Shown here: in pieces, positions 1-5,613 of the stretch
How the letters are laid out: every line of letters begins with the position of its first letter
Position numbering within the stretch: the stretch's first letter is position 1
From: Sphingobacterium thalpophilum
GTDB taxonomy: Bacteria > Bacteroidota > Bacteroidia > Flavobacteriales > Flavobacteriaceae
Length of the DNA: 7,640 nucleotides
Assembly (NCBI GenBank): GCA_943328865.2
Contig: CALQBR020000053.1
Coordinates: 1-7,640, forward strand
Direction: 5' to 3'
Position numbers and translations under genes: made by a program
Notes under the pieces: generated by a model
What the model saw: only the letters and a program-made list of their open reading frames with translations
Told to the model about the DNA's origin: nothing
Databases searched by the model: none

Positions 1-414
1 GATTTGACCTTCAGAGAATTAGTCGAAAATCCAGATTACCCTGATCATAATAACATTTTGACTCATTTTATTCGATTTAGTTATCAAATGCATCAAAAAG
101 GAATCGAATTTCTAGATCATTCACCAGGAAACACCCTTATTAAAAAGAAAATGGATGAAAACTATGATTTTTATCTAGTAGATTTAAATAGGATGAATTT
201 TCATCAAACGATGAATTTTGAATTAAGAATGAAAAACTTAAGCCGCTTGACTCCTAAAAAGGAAATGGTAGCCATTATGAGTGAGGAATATGCCAAATTA
301 TACCAGAAGTCAGAAAAGGAGGTTTTTGAAAAGATGTGGTATTATACTAACGAGTTTCAGGAAAAATACTATCGCAAAAAAAGATTAAAGAAGCGATTTT
401 TGTTTTGGAAGTAA
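1..414 (+). CDS. Lipopolysaccharide (Kdo) kinase-like protein, C-terminal part, 5' truncated
   Basis: This is the C-terminal end of a protein whose frame is open from the first base of the window, so its true start lies upstream. The leucine codon at 4-6 is not a convincing start. Visible sequence fits the KdkA/InaA-like lipopolysaccharide kinase family, which uses a protein-kinase fold to phosphorylate Kdo or core sugars on the cytoplasmic face of the inner membrane. Counting from position 4, a catalytic-loop-like segment FLDHSPGN spans residues 36-43 (Asp38 and Asn43 as the D-x4-N pair), and LVDLNRMNF (58-66) resembles the metal-binding DFG-equivalent, with Asp60. The tail is very basic (YYRKKRLKKRF), as expected for a protein near anionic phospholipid or lipid A. 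Its last 30 bases overlap the end of the opposing glycosyltransferase gene. The family call rests on the motifs and glycan-gene context; the exact substrate cannot be read. A related small-molecule or protein kinase is the alternative. Confidence 0.72.
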   Translation, partial: DLTFRELVENPDYPDHNNILTHFIRFSYQMHQKGIEFLDHSPGNTLIKKKMDENYDFYLVDLNRMNFHQTMNFELRMKNLSRLTPKKEMVAIMSEEYAKLYQKSEKEVFEKMWYYTNEFQEKYYRKKRLKKRFLFWK

Positions 415-1188
415 AGATTCATGCTTTTTCCACAATTTTTTTAATTCTTGATAACGAACATAGACACTATAGGCATTGAGATAGCAAATGATGATTCCTT
501 TTTTTCCATCGATAAATCCCAGTCGGATAATATAATTATATAAAAAGTTATATATAGGATGTAAGAATTTAATTAAAAAATTAGGTTTTAGGTTTTTAAT
601 TAATTTTTCTTGGGCTTTAAATTTACCATAATTGATCATTTTGGCTTTGTAAGACTTAAAATCCGAAAAAGAGTAATGAATGAGTTTGTTTTTTAGAATG
701 CCAACCGATCCTTCTACTTTCAGTTTCTCATGAACAAGTCTTTCTGTAGTGTATTTTGCAAAATTTTTATTGAAAAGTCTGTATATTTTGTCTGTTTGCC
801 ATCCACTGTAACGTAAAACACTATTTTTAAACATAAATGTTCGGTAAAACAAAAAAGCGGTATGCGTGTTATTGTTTTCTATAGTATATATGATTTCATC
901 CTTTAATTCAGCAGTAAGTCTTTCATCAGCATCTAGAAATAAAATCCAATCATTTTTGGCTTGGGCAATGGCAAAATTTCTTTGAGAAGTAAAATTTTCA
1001 AATTGATGTTGAATGAATTTTACATTGCTAAAACTTTCGCAAATCGATTGAGTATTGTCTGAACTAAATGAATCAACAACTACTACTTCATCTACAAATG
1101 CTAAATCATTTAATAGATCATTAATATGAATTTCTTCATTTAAAGTAATGATGAGTGCCGAAATTTTTTTATTTGATTCGAAATCCAT
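385..1188 (-). CDS. Family 2 glycosyltransferase, WaaE/KdtX-like (LPS core)
   Basis: The product is a 267-residue cytoplasmic GT-A fold glycosyltransferase that would add a sugar from a nucleotide-sugar donor to a lipopolysaccharide or lipooligosaccharide core. The N-terminus has the typical opening strand SALIITLNEE (residues 10-19), then VDEVVVVDSFSSDNT (32-46), the SQRNFAIAQAKNDWILFLDADE stretch (68-89) with the DXD metal site as Asp86-Ala-Asp88, and later SGW (128-130) and VHE (152-154). This order is characteristic of the KdtX/WaaE subgroup (beta-1,4-glucosyltransferase of the LPS inner core in enterobacteria). Length is normal for that group. The ATG start is preceded by a -7 element on the same strand (1208-1215), leaving a leader of roughly a dozen bases. 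The gene runs into the end of the upstream kinase gene on the other strand with a 30-base overlap and no visible terminator. The family is clear; donor and acceptor sugars are not. Confidence 0.88.
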   Translation of the reverse strand: MDFESNKKISALIITLNEEIHINDLLNDLAFVDEVVVVDSFSSDNTQSICESFSNVKFIQHQFENFTSQRNFAIAQAKNDWILFLDADERLTAELKDEIIYTIENNNTHTAFLFYRTFMFKNSVLRYSGWQTDKIYRLFNKNFAKYTTERLVHEKLKVEGSVGILKNKLIHYSFSDFKSYKAKMINYGKFKAQEKLIKNLKPNFLIKFLHPIYNFLYNYIIRLGFIDGKKGIIICYLNAYSVYVRYQELKKLWKKHESLLPKQKSLL

Positions 1189-1204
1189 TCGGATATTTTA
1201 TATT

Positions 1205-1236
1205 TTGCAAATATAATTTATTATTAACTACTTTTG
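1205..1236 (+). promoter_or_regulatory. Candidate Bacteroidota promoter for the rightward glycosyltransferase
   Basis: A TTG at 1205-1207 and TACTTTTG at 1229-1236 are separated by 21 bases, which fits the flavobacterial pattern TTG-N17-23-TAnnTTTG. Transcription would begin near 1243, about 18 bases before the ATG at 1261. This supports the ATG at 1261 over the in-frame TTG at 1234, because that TTG forms part of the -7 box itself and would not be in the mRNA. Confidence 0.6.
1208..1215 (-). promoter_or_regulatory. Candidate -7 element for the WaaE/KdtX-like gene
   Basis: Read on the minus strand this is TATATTTG, a full match to the Bacteroidota -7 consensus TAnnTTTG. It lies 19 bases upstream of the ATG at 1188, giving a predicted leader of about 12-14 bases. 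No TTG sits at the usual 17-23 base spacing upstream, so the -33 half is missing or degenerate. It directly abuts the TTG (1205-1207) proposed as the -33 element of the opposing promoter. Confidence 0.5.
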
Positions 1237-1260
1237 TTCTCCATAACTTCAAAAATATTT

Positions 1261-2073
1261 ATGAAAACTTCAGTAATTATGAGTACCTATAATTCGGTAC
1301 AATGGCTAGAGAAAGTGCTATGGGGATTTAGCGTTCAGACCACGACTGATTTTGAGATTATTATTGCTGATGATGGCTCTAAGGCAGAAACCAGAGAGAA
1401 AATTGAATCGCTTCAAAAATTAATAACCGTTCCAATTATTCATGTTTGGCATGAAGACAATGGTTTTCAAAAATCTAAAATACTTAATAAGGCTATCATT
1501 GCAGCAACTGGAGATTATTTAATTTTTACTGATGGTGATTGTATTCCTAGGAAAGATTTTGTAGCCACCCATTTAAAATATTGTCAAAAAGGGTACTTTC
1601 TTTCTGGAGGGTACTTTAAATTACCGATGACTATTTCTGAATCAATAACAAAAGAGGATATTTTTAATCAAAATTGTTTTGATATTAGTTGGTTGAAAGA
1701 AAATGGACTAAAATCAAGTTTCAAGACAATCAAGTTTAAGGCTTCCGGAATTTTGGCCTCGGTTTTAAATTTTATTACACCCACTAAACCCTCTTGGAAT
1801 GGGCATAATGCCTCAGGATGGAAAACTGATTTAGTTGCTATCAATGGTTTTAATCAGGAAATGCAATATGGTGGTCAGGATCGGGAATTAGGAGAGCGAT
1901 TGTTTAATAATGGGGTTAAATCCAAGCAAATAAGATATAGTGCTATTTGTGTGCATTTGGACCACCCTAGGGGATATGTCAACCAAGCGACTTGGGACAA
2001 AAATTTTGCAATCAGAGCCACCACCAGAAAAAACAAAGTAATAAAAACTCCAATAGGAATAGACTCTATCTAA
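1261..2073 (+). CDS. Family 2 glycosyltransferase with C-terminal galactosyltransferase-like region
   Basis: This gene encodes a 270-residue glycosyltransferase. Residues 3-12 (TSVIMSTYNS) form the first strand of a GT-A fold, IIIADDGS (33-40) binds the nucleotide, and FTDGDCIP (89-96) carries the DXD motif as Asp91-Gly-Asp93. The C-terminal part has NASGWKTDLVAINGF (183-197) followed by GGQDREL (204-210) and HLDHPR (232-237), the arrangement seen in the glyco_transf_7C region that accompanies family 2 domains in capsule, chondroitin-type and LPS galactosyl- or hexosaminyltransferases. No membrane segment is apparent, so it is probably cytoplasmic or peripheral. The ATG at 1261 is preferred because an upstream promoter fits it. 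An in-frame TTG at 1234 would add MFSITSKIF, which resembles no family N-terminus. The gene is monocistronic: divergent from its left neighbour and convergent with its right neighbour, whose stop lies 10 bases away. Sugar specificity is unknown. Confidence 0.87.
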   Translation: MKTSVIMSTYNSVQWLEKVLWGFSVQTTTDFEIIIADDGSKAETREKIESLQKLITVPIIHVWHEDNGFQKSKILNKAIIAATGDYLIFTDGDCIPRKDFVATHLKYCQKGYFLSGGYFKLPMTISESITKEDIFNQNCFDISWLKENGLKSSFKTIKFKASGILASVLNFITPTKPSWNGHNASGWKTDLVAINGFNQEMQYGGQDRELGERLFNNGVKSKQIRYSAICVHLDHPRGYVNQATWDKNFAIRATTRKNKVIKTPIGIDSI

Positions 2074-2083
2074 TTTTTAAGAT

Positions 2084-2899
2084 TTATTCCAGCTCTAAGT
2101 TGAAATGATCTGCCAATTGTTCCCATTGCTTTAAGTTAAGATCTTTATCCACATTTTCTTTTTTTAGAGATATTTTTTGTGTTCCTATTAGTGGAATAAG
2201 TCTTTTTGGAGGATTTTTTGACTGAAGGACTTGTACCCCATTGATTAATGACATCGCTTTGAACCATAAATCATCTGCTTTTGGTGCTAGTTTTAAAAAT
2301 AGTTCCACGTCTGTAACTATTGGATTTAGAGATTTTGGAGGATATAAAATTCCACCGGCTCCAATAGCTAAAATGTTTTTGTCTTTTTTTGGATTATTGA
2401 AATTCCATTGTTTATAAGGGAGTAATTTTTTATGGTCATCATATTGAATTTGTCTTGTATGATGGGCAATAATGTTTTTTGGGTTTTCCAAATGGTCTTC
2501 GTATAAACTAACCAACCAATTTTTATCATAAATAAAATCATCATCACAAGTAACAATGATATCTTCTGGAAAAGCTTTTAAGGTGTGGATTAATTTTTTA
2601 TGAGAACAAAAAAGAGGGGTATATCTAATTTCAAATCGGGGGCCTTCTAGATCACTTAAACTTTTTGGAATCACTGTTTTATCCGCTTCATTGAGCCATA
2701 AGACTATTTTTTTTGGAGGATTTACTTGGTTTAAAATACTTCTAATAGTGAGGTTTACTTTTTTTAATCGGGAAGGAATAGAAGTCAAGGAAACAATAAC
2801 CGGTAAACTATCTTCTTTTGGAGTTTTTAAATCATTTAATTTTAAAGATTTAAGTTTTAAAGAATGGTAAATGGATAGCGGAATTTCTTTGATTTTCAT
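2084..2899 (-). CDS. Putative GT-A glycosyltransferase (CDDDF / DDxWF type)
   Basis: This 271-residue protein has no signal peptide or membrane segment. After a basic N-terminal stretch it has VSLTSIPSRL (36-45), KKIVLWLNE (63-71), then IIVTCDDDFIYDKNWL (114-129) with a DXD-type metal site at Asp119-Asp121, GAGGILYPP (180-188) and KADDLWFKA (207-215). This order matches a family of capsule and LPS-associated glycosyltransferases found in varied bacteria, often labelled family 2-like or only as hypothetical. The GAGGILYPP and ADDLWF motifs probably form the acceptor side and catalytic base region, but that is inference. It is convergent with the upstream family 2 gene. The same-strand family 9 gene ends 117 bases before it, so read-through from that operon is possible. 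I find no good promoter in that gap. Codons are AT-rich like the surrounding glycan genes. The glycosyltransferase class is fairly sure; the donor is unknown. Confidence 0.72.
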   Translation of the reverse strand: MKIKEIPLSIYHSLKLKSLKLNDLKTPKEDSLPVIVSLTSIPSRLKKVNLTIRSILNQVNPPKKIVLWLNEADKTVIPKSLSDLEGPRFEIRYTPLFCSHKKLIHTLKAFPEDIIVTCDDDFIYDKNWLVSLYEDHLENPKNIIAHHTRQIQYDDHKKLLPYKQWNFNNPKKDKNILAIGAGGILYPPKSLNPIVTDVELFLKLAPKADDLWFKAMSLINGVQVLQSKNPPKRLIPLIGTQKISLKKENVDKDLNLKQWEQLADHFNLELE

Positions 2900-2921
2900 A
2901 GAGAAAGATATTTATATTTAT

Positions 2922-2949
2922 ACTAATCCAAGATTTAATGAAGATTAGT
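2922..2949. repeat. Small inverted repeat between two glycosyltransferase genes
   Basis: ACTAATC (2922-2928) and GATTAGT (2943-2949) are perfect complements flanking a 14-base loop. The stem is weak, and neither orientation is followed by a T-run, so it does not look like a standard terminator. It lies in the 117-base gap between the family 9 gene and the downstream glycosyltransferase, where it could act as an attenuator or mRNA processing site, or be chance in AT-rich DNA. Confidence 0.25.
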
Positions 2950-3016
2950 TTGTTGTCGCTTTAAATTGATTTTGAGAAGATTTAGATCAATAAATTCTTA
3001 TCAGAATTGGAATGCG

Positions 3017-4078
3017 TTATTCTTTTAAATAAGTTGCTAATTTAGGAATAATGAATTCGGGTAGCAATAGGTCATATAGTTCAAGGGCTTTCTTTTTCAT
3101 TTCTTTAGGAGATTTTCCATTGTATACTTCGGGTTTAAAATCTTTTAAATGAACAGATACAATTTCTTTTCCGTCTTCAAATGAATTCCAAGATTCTTTA
3201 TTAATCCATGTTGAAAAAATGGTAAAAGTAGGAACTGAAATCGCCTTTGCCATATTTACCGCACCTCCTTCATTACCAATCAAAGCATTGCAATGATAGG
3301 TTATTGATAAAAACTCCCGGATACTTCCTGGTATAATCTCAATTTTGATATTTTTTTGAGTTTCAAATTGGCACAAATCAAAAATGGCTTTAGCTTCTTG
3401 TATTTGTGAAGGCATATAATTGAAAAGTAAAGTAGCATTTGTGTTGGCTACAATGGTATCTAAAATTTTAGCCATATACGGAAAAGGGTAGGTCTTGTTG
3501 TTACCACTTCCAAGTACGCCAATCATGAATATTTTTTTTGTAAAATCGATGTGATGCTTTTCTAGAATATTCTTCCCATTTTGAATCTCTTTTTCGGTCA
3601 AAAATATTTTAGGTTTGCTTTGTAATGCCACTTTTGGATTCAAAATTTGTAACAAATCCAATCGGTCTTGTATGGCAAATCCAACATTTGTAGTTGTTTT
3701 TGTTTTATTTTTAAGAGTAGAATGGTATAAAAAATCACTATACCATTTATGGAAACTAATTTTGTTTTTGGCGCCTGAGAAGGCAACGATCAAATTGCTT
3801 TCTAATTTACCATAAGCATCAATAATAATGGAATAGTTGCGACTTCGAATCTGAAATAAGAATTGTAAAAAATCTTTTTTGTTTTTCCGTAAGTGCTCTT
3901 CAAAAAGGATGACGTTGTCAATATTAGGATTATTCTCTACAACGGGTTTGGTAAATGGATAAACCAAATAGTCAATTTGAGATTCGGGATACAACAACCG
4001 TAGATTATTACAAATAATAGAACTGGCTAATACATCACCAATCATTTTTTGTTGAATAACTAATATTTTTTCCTTCAT
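3017..4078 (-). CDS. Glycosyltransferase family 9 (heptosyltransferase-like)
   Basis: The 353-residue product is a GT-B fold enzyme related to the ADP-heptose:LPS heptosyltransferases WaaC/WaaF/WaaQ. The N-terminus KILVIQQKMIGDVLASS (4-20) contains the family GD motif with Asp15 at the position of the proposed catalytic base. LVYP and NPNIDNVILF follow, as is usual. The second half starts near GVLGSGNNKTYP (187-198), and the donor-binding signature appears as IGNEGGAVNMAKAISVPTFTIF from residue 267. The usual form is GNDSGxxHLAxAxGxPxxxxFG, so the conserved Asp, Ser and His are Glu270, Gly271 and Asn275 here. I chose the ATG at 4078; the TTG three bases earlier adds one residue with no support. 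The gene follows dapD by 32 bases on the same strand and is probably cotranscribed. It likely acts at the inner membrane on a core oligosaccharide; whether the sugar is heptose is uncertain. Confidence 0.82.
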   Translation of the reverse strand: MKEKILVIQQKMIGDVLASSIICNNLRLLYPESQIDYLVYPFTKPVVENNPNIDNVILFEEHLRKNKKDFLQFLFQIRSRNYSIIIDAYGKLESNLIVAFSGAKNKISFHKWYSDFLYHSTLKNKTKTTTNVGFAIQDRLDLLQILNPKVALQSKPKIFLTEKEIQNGKNILEKHHIDFTKKIFMIGVLGSGNNKTYPFPYMAKILDTIVANTNATLLFNYMPSQIQEAKAIFDLCQFETQKNIKIEIIPGSIREFLSITYHCNALIGNEGGAVNMAKAISVPTFTIFSTWINKESWNSFEDGKEIVSVHLKDFKPEVYNGKSPKEMKKKALELYDLLLPEFIIPKLATYLKE

Positions 4079-4110
4079 CAAATCTAAATTTCAACTGCTA
4101 ATTCTAGTTT

Positions 4111-4926
4111 TTACACCGCCACGTCATATTCTCTCAAAGCATCATTCAGTGAGGTCTTTAAATCGGTCGAAGTCTTTCGTTTTCCAATAATCAAGGCACA
4201 AGGGACTTGGAACTCACCTGCTGCGAATTTTTTAGTATAACTTCCAGGAATCACCACCGAACGTGAAGGAACAAATCCCTTTATTTCAATAGGCGTTTCT
4301 CCAGTCACATCAATAATTTTAGTTGAAGCAGTCAAACAAACATTCGCTCCCAAAACAGCTTCTTTTCCTACATGAACTCCTTCTACCACAATACAACGCG
4401 ATCCAATAAAAGCGCCATCTTCAATAATAACAGGAGCGGCTTGTAGGGGTTCTAGTACGCCACCAATTCCAACACCGCCACTTAAGTGAACATTTTTACC
4501 AATTTGTGCACAGCTTCCTACGGTTGCCCAGGTATCGACCATCGTTCCCTCATCTACATAAGCGCCAATGTTTACATAACTCGGCATTAAAATCACTCCT
4601 TTGGAGATATACGCCCCATGACGTGCTACCGCATTAGGGACAATACGAATTCCTTTTTCAGCATAGCCTTTTTTTAACGGAATTTTATCATGATACTCAA
4701 AAATACCCACTTCAAAAGTTTCCATTTTTTGAATTGGAAAATACAAAACTACTGCTTTCTTAACCCATTCATTTACCTTCCAGCCATCAGATGTAGGTTC
4801 TGCGACGCGCAAAGTGCCTGCATCCAATAAATCGATGACTTCTCTAATAGCCGAAGTCGTTTTTTCTTCTTGCAACAAAGCGCGGTTTTCCCAAGCCTGT
4901 TCTATCGTAGTTTGTAAAGCGTTCAT
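4111..4926 (-). CDS. dapD: 2,3,4,5-tetrahydropyridine-2,6-dicarboxylate N-succinyltransferase
   Basis: DapD transfers succinyl from succinyl-CoA to tetrahydrodipicolinate, giving N-succinyl-2-amino-6-ketopimelate in the succinylase route to meso-diaminopimelate and lysine; it works as a cytoplasmic trimer. The 271-residue length matches the family (274 in Escherichia coli). The helical N-terminal domain ends with LDAGTLRVAEPTSDGW (34-49) and NEWVKKAVVLYF (52-63), both close to the E. coli enzyme. A left-handed beta-helix of hexapeptide repeats follows from roughly residue 95 to 235, including YVNIGAYVDEGTMVDTWATVG and GGVGIGGVLEP, the substrate and CoA-binding part. The ATG at 4926 gives the expected N-terminus (MNALQTTIEQAW). 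A TAnnTTTG box lies on the same strand just upstream. The gene is more GC-rich than the glycan genes: 27 of 60 bases in 4201-4260 against 17 of 60 in 3841-3900. Identification is secure. Confidence 0.97.
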   Translation of the reverse strand: MNALQTTIEQAWENRALLQEEKTTSAIREVIDLLDAGTLRVAEPTSDGWKVNEWVKKAVVLYFPIQKMETFEVGIFEYHDKIPLKKGYAEKGIRIVPNAVARHGAYISKGVILMPSYVNIGAYVDEGTMVDTWATVGSCAQIGKNVHLSGGVGIGGVLEPLQAAPVIIEDGAFIGSRCIVVEGVHVGKEAVLGANVCLTASTKIIDVTGETPIEIKGFVPSRSVVIPGSYTKKFAAGEFQVPCALIIGKRKTSTDLKTSLNDALREYDVAV

Positions 4927-4942
4927 AAAGTTATATTTTGCG

Positions 4943-4969
4943 CAAAGATAACTTTTTTAAAGAAAGCAA
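4943..4969 (-). promoter_or_regulatory. Candidate promoter of dapD
   Basis: On the minus strand TTG at 4969-4967 is followed after 16 bases by TATCTTTG at 4950-4943, a full match to TAnnTTTG. The spacer is one base shorter than the usual 17-23 range. The ATG lies 16 bases after the box, which implies a very short leader of about 10 bases. It would drive dapD and probably the family 9 glycosyltransferase gene. Confidence 0.5.
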
Positions 4970-5003
4970 AAAGACTATTGTTGTTGAAATTATAACTGAT
5001 TGG

Positions 5004-5025
5004 TAAGCTGTTTTTCACAGCGTTA
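5004..5025. repeat. Inverted repeat upstream of the toxin-antitoxin genes
   Basis: TAAGCTGT (5004-5011) and ACAGCGTTA (5017-5025) form an 8-bp stem around a 5-base loop TTTTC, with one unpaired G at 5022. The core GCTGT/ACAGC is perfect. There is no T-run after it, so it is not a typical terminator. It lies about 30 bases upstream of the antitoxin -7 box, where a DNA-binding antitoxin could sit, but I can only propose this. Confidence 0.35.
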
Positions 5026-5054
5026 ATTTATAAAAGCTGAATTTAAAAATGTTG

Positions 5055-5062
5055 TATATTTG
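5055..5062 (+). promoter_or_regulatory. Candidate -7 element of the toxin-antitoxin operon
   Basis: TATATTTG is an exact match to TAnnTTTG and ends 19 bases before the antitoxin ATG at 5082, so transcription would start near 5069. I see no TTG at the standard distance upstream, so the promoter may be weak or regulator-dependent. It may also be the only promoter for ruvX downstream. Confidence 0.5.
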
Positions 5063-5081
5063 TGATGTAAATCATTAAGTT

Positions 5082-5315
5082 ATGGAATCACTTAGATTAG
5101 AATTTCAACCTGAAATTAAAGCGAAAATCTTAGAATTATTGAGTTCCTTCTCTTCCGATGAATTGAAAATAGTTCAAGAAGACACGGGTATTGATGAAGT
5201 AAAACGGATGCTAATCGCTCGAGCAGAAAAAATTAAAAGTGGAACTGCTCAATTTTGCAGCTTTGAAGCATTAGATAAAATGCTAGAAGAAACTATTTCT
5301 AAATATGAAAATTGA
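5082..5315 (+). CDS. Putative antitoxin of a RelE/ParE-type toxin-antitoxin module
   Basis: This small 77-residue acidic-to-neutral protein looks mostly helical. No ribbon-helix-helix or helix-turn-helix can be named with confidence. The C-terminal half, EVKRMLIARAEKIKSGTAQFCSFEALDKMLEE, resembles the toxin-wrapping tail of addiction-module antitoxins, in which a phrase like SG-x-A-x-x-x-S-x-E-E precedes a last helix. The antitoxin call rests mainly on position: it is the first gene of a pair, its stop TGA overlaps the next start by 11 bases, and the second gene encodes a RelE/ParE-fold protein. Translational coupling would favour excess antitoxin. A TAnnTTTG box lies 19 bases before the ATG and an inverted repeat lies further up that could serve as operator. 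In the usual model it neutralises the toxin by direct binding and may repress the operon. Without the second gene I would call it hypothetical. Confidence 0.7.
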   Translation: MESLRLEFQPEIKAKILELLSSFSSDELKIVQEDTGIDEVKRMLIARAEKIKSGTAQFCSFEALDKMLEETISKYEN

Positions 5316-5589
5316 ATTAACAATTGAATTTTATTATGACTTATATGATATCATTGACTTTATTTCACGGGACAAGCCTAGAGCGGCAAGAAAATTTAAA
5401 AGTGAATTAGTCAAAAACTTAAAAAGAGATTTAGCAAATCCATTCCTGATCAAAAAATCTATTTATTTTGATGATGATTCTTACAGAGATTATGTATTCA
5501 AGGGATATACAACTGTAGTTAAAATTGATAGTGACCAAGAAATTGTTTATGTTATTGGTGTATTGAAATATAGAAAATTCATTAAATAA
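5305..5589 (+). CDS. RelE/ParE superfamily toxin
   Basis: The 94-residue protein fits the RelE/ParE toxin fold. An N-terminal helical part, FYYDLYDIIDFISRDKPRAARKFKSELVKN (residues 9-38), matches the pattern Y-x-x-L-x-D-I-x-x-Y-I followed by a paired-helix segment. Next comes an ANPF turn (44-47), then beta-strands RDYVFKGYTTVVKID (61-75) and YVIGVLKYRKF, which correspond to the conserved central strands and basic C-terminal end. Members either cleave ribosome-bound mRNA (RelE, YoeB) or poison DNA gyrase (ParE). The visible residues do not decide between them. I cannot point to a clear catalytic set, and the basic C-terminus KYRKFIK is compatible with either. The ATG lies within the end of the antitoxin gene (11-base overlap), so the two are certainly one transcript. 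ruvX starts only 24 bases after its stop. The fold call is good; the cellular target is unknown. Confidence 0.78.
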   Translation: MKIELTIEFYYDLYDIIDFISRDKPRAARKFKSELVKNLKRDLANPFLIKKSIYFDDDSYRDYVFKGYTTVVKIDSDQEIVYVIGVLKYRKFIK

Positions 5590-5613
5590 TACGTCTCATT
5601 TACCACCTTATAA

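Noticed and set aside
1234..1260. N-terminal extension of the rightward family 2 glycosyltransferase from a TTG at 1234
   Set aside because: The TTG is part of the proposed -7 box, and the added residues do not resemble the family. The ATG at 1261 gives the standard glycosyltransferase N-terminus.
2056..2090. Inverted repeat GGAATAGA / TTTATTCC spanning the two convergent stop codons, considered as a shared terminator
   Set aside because: The stem is short and AT-rich with a wobble pair, the loop is 19 bases, and no T-tract follows on either strand at the right place.
2900..2930. TTG with a TATCTTTC box on the minus strand before the gene at 2084-2899
   Set aside because: The -7 box has a mismatch at the final G, and the start site would fall at or inside the ATG, so I did not call it a promoter.
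3615..3815. Open frame of 66 codons on the plus strand inside the family 9 glycosyltransferase
   Set aside because: It is antisense to a clearly coding gene, its composition is that of a shadow frame, and it has no promoter or recognisable product.
4079..4081. TTG start one codon upstream of the family 9 glycosyltransferase ATG
   Set aside because: It adds only one residue, and a TTG directly before an in-frame ATG has no support.
4079..4086. TAGATTTG on the minus strand, an exact TAnnTTTG match directly before the family 9 glycosyltransferase ATG
   Set aside because: It touches the start codon, so transcription would begin inside the coding region and miss the start. No other plausible start codon follows before the catalytic GD motif, and no TTG is correctly spaced.
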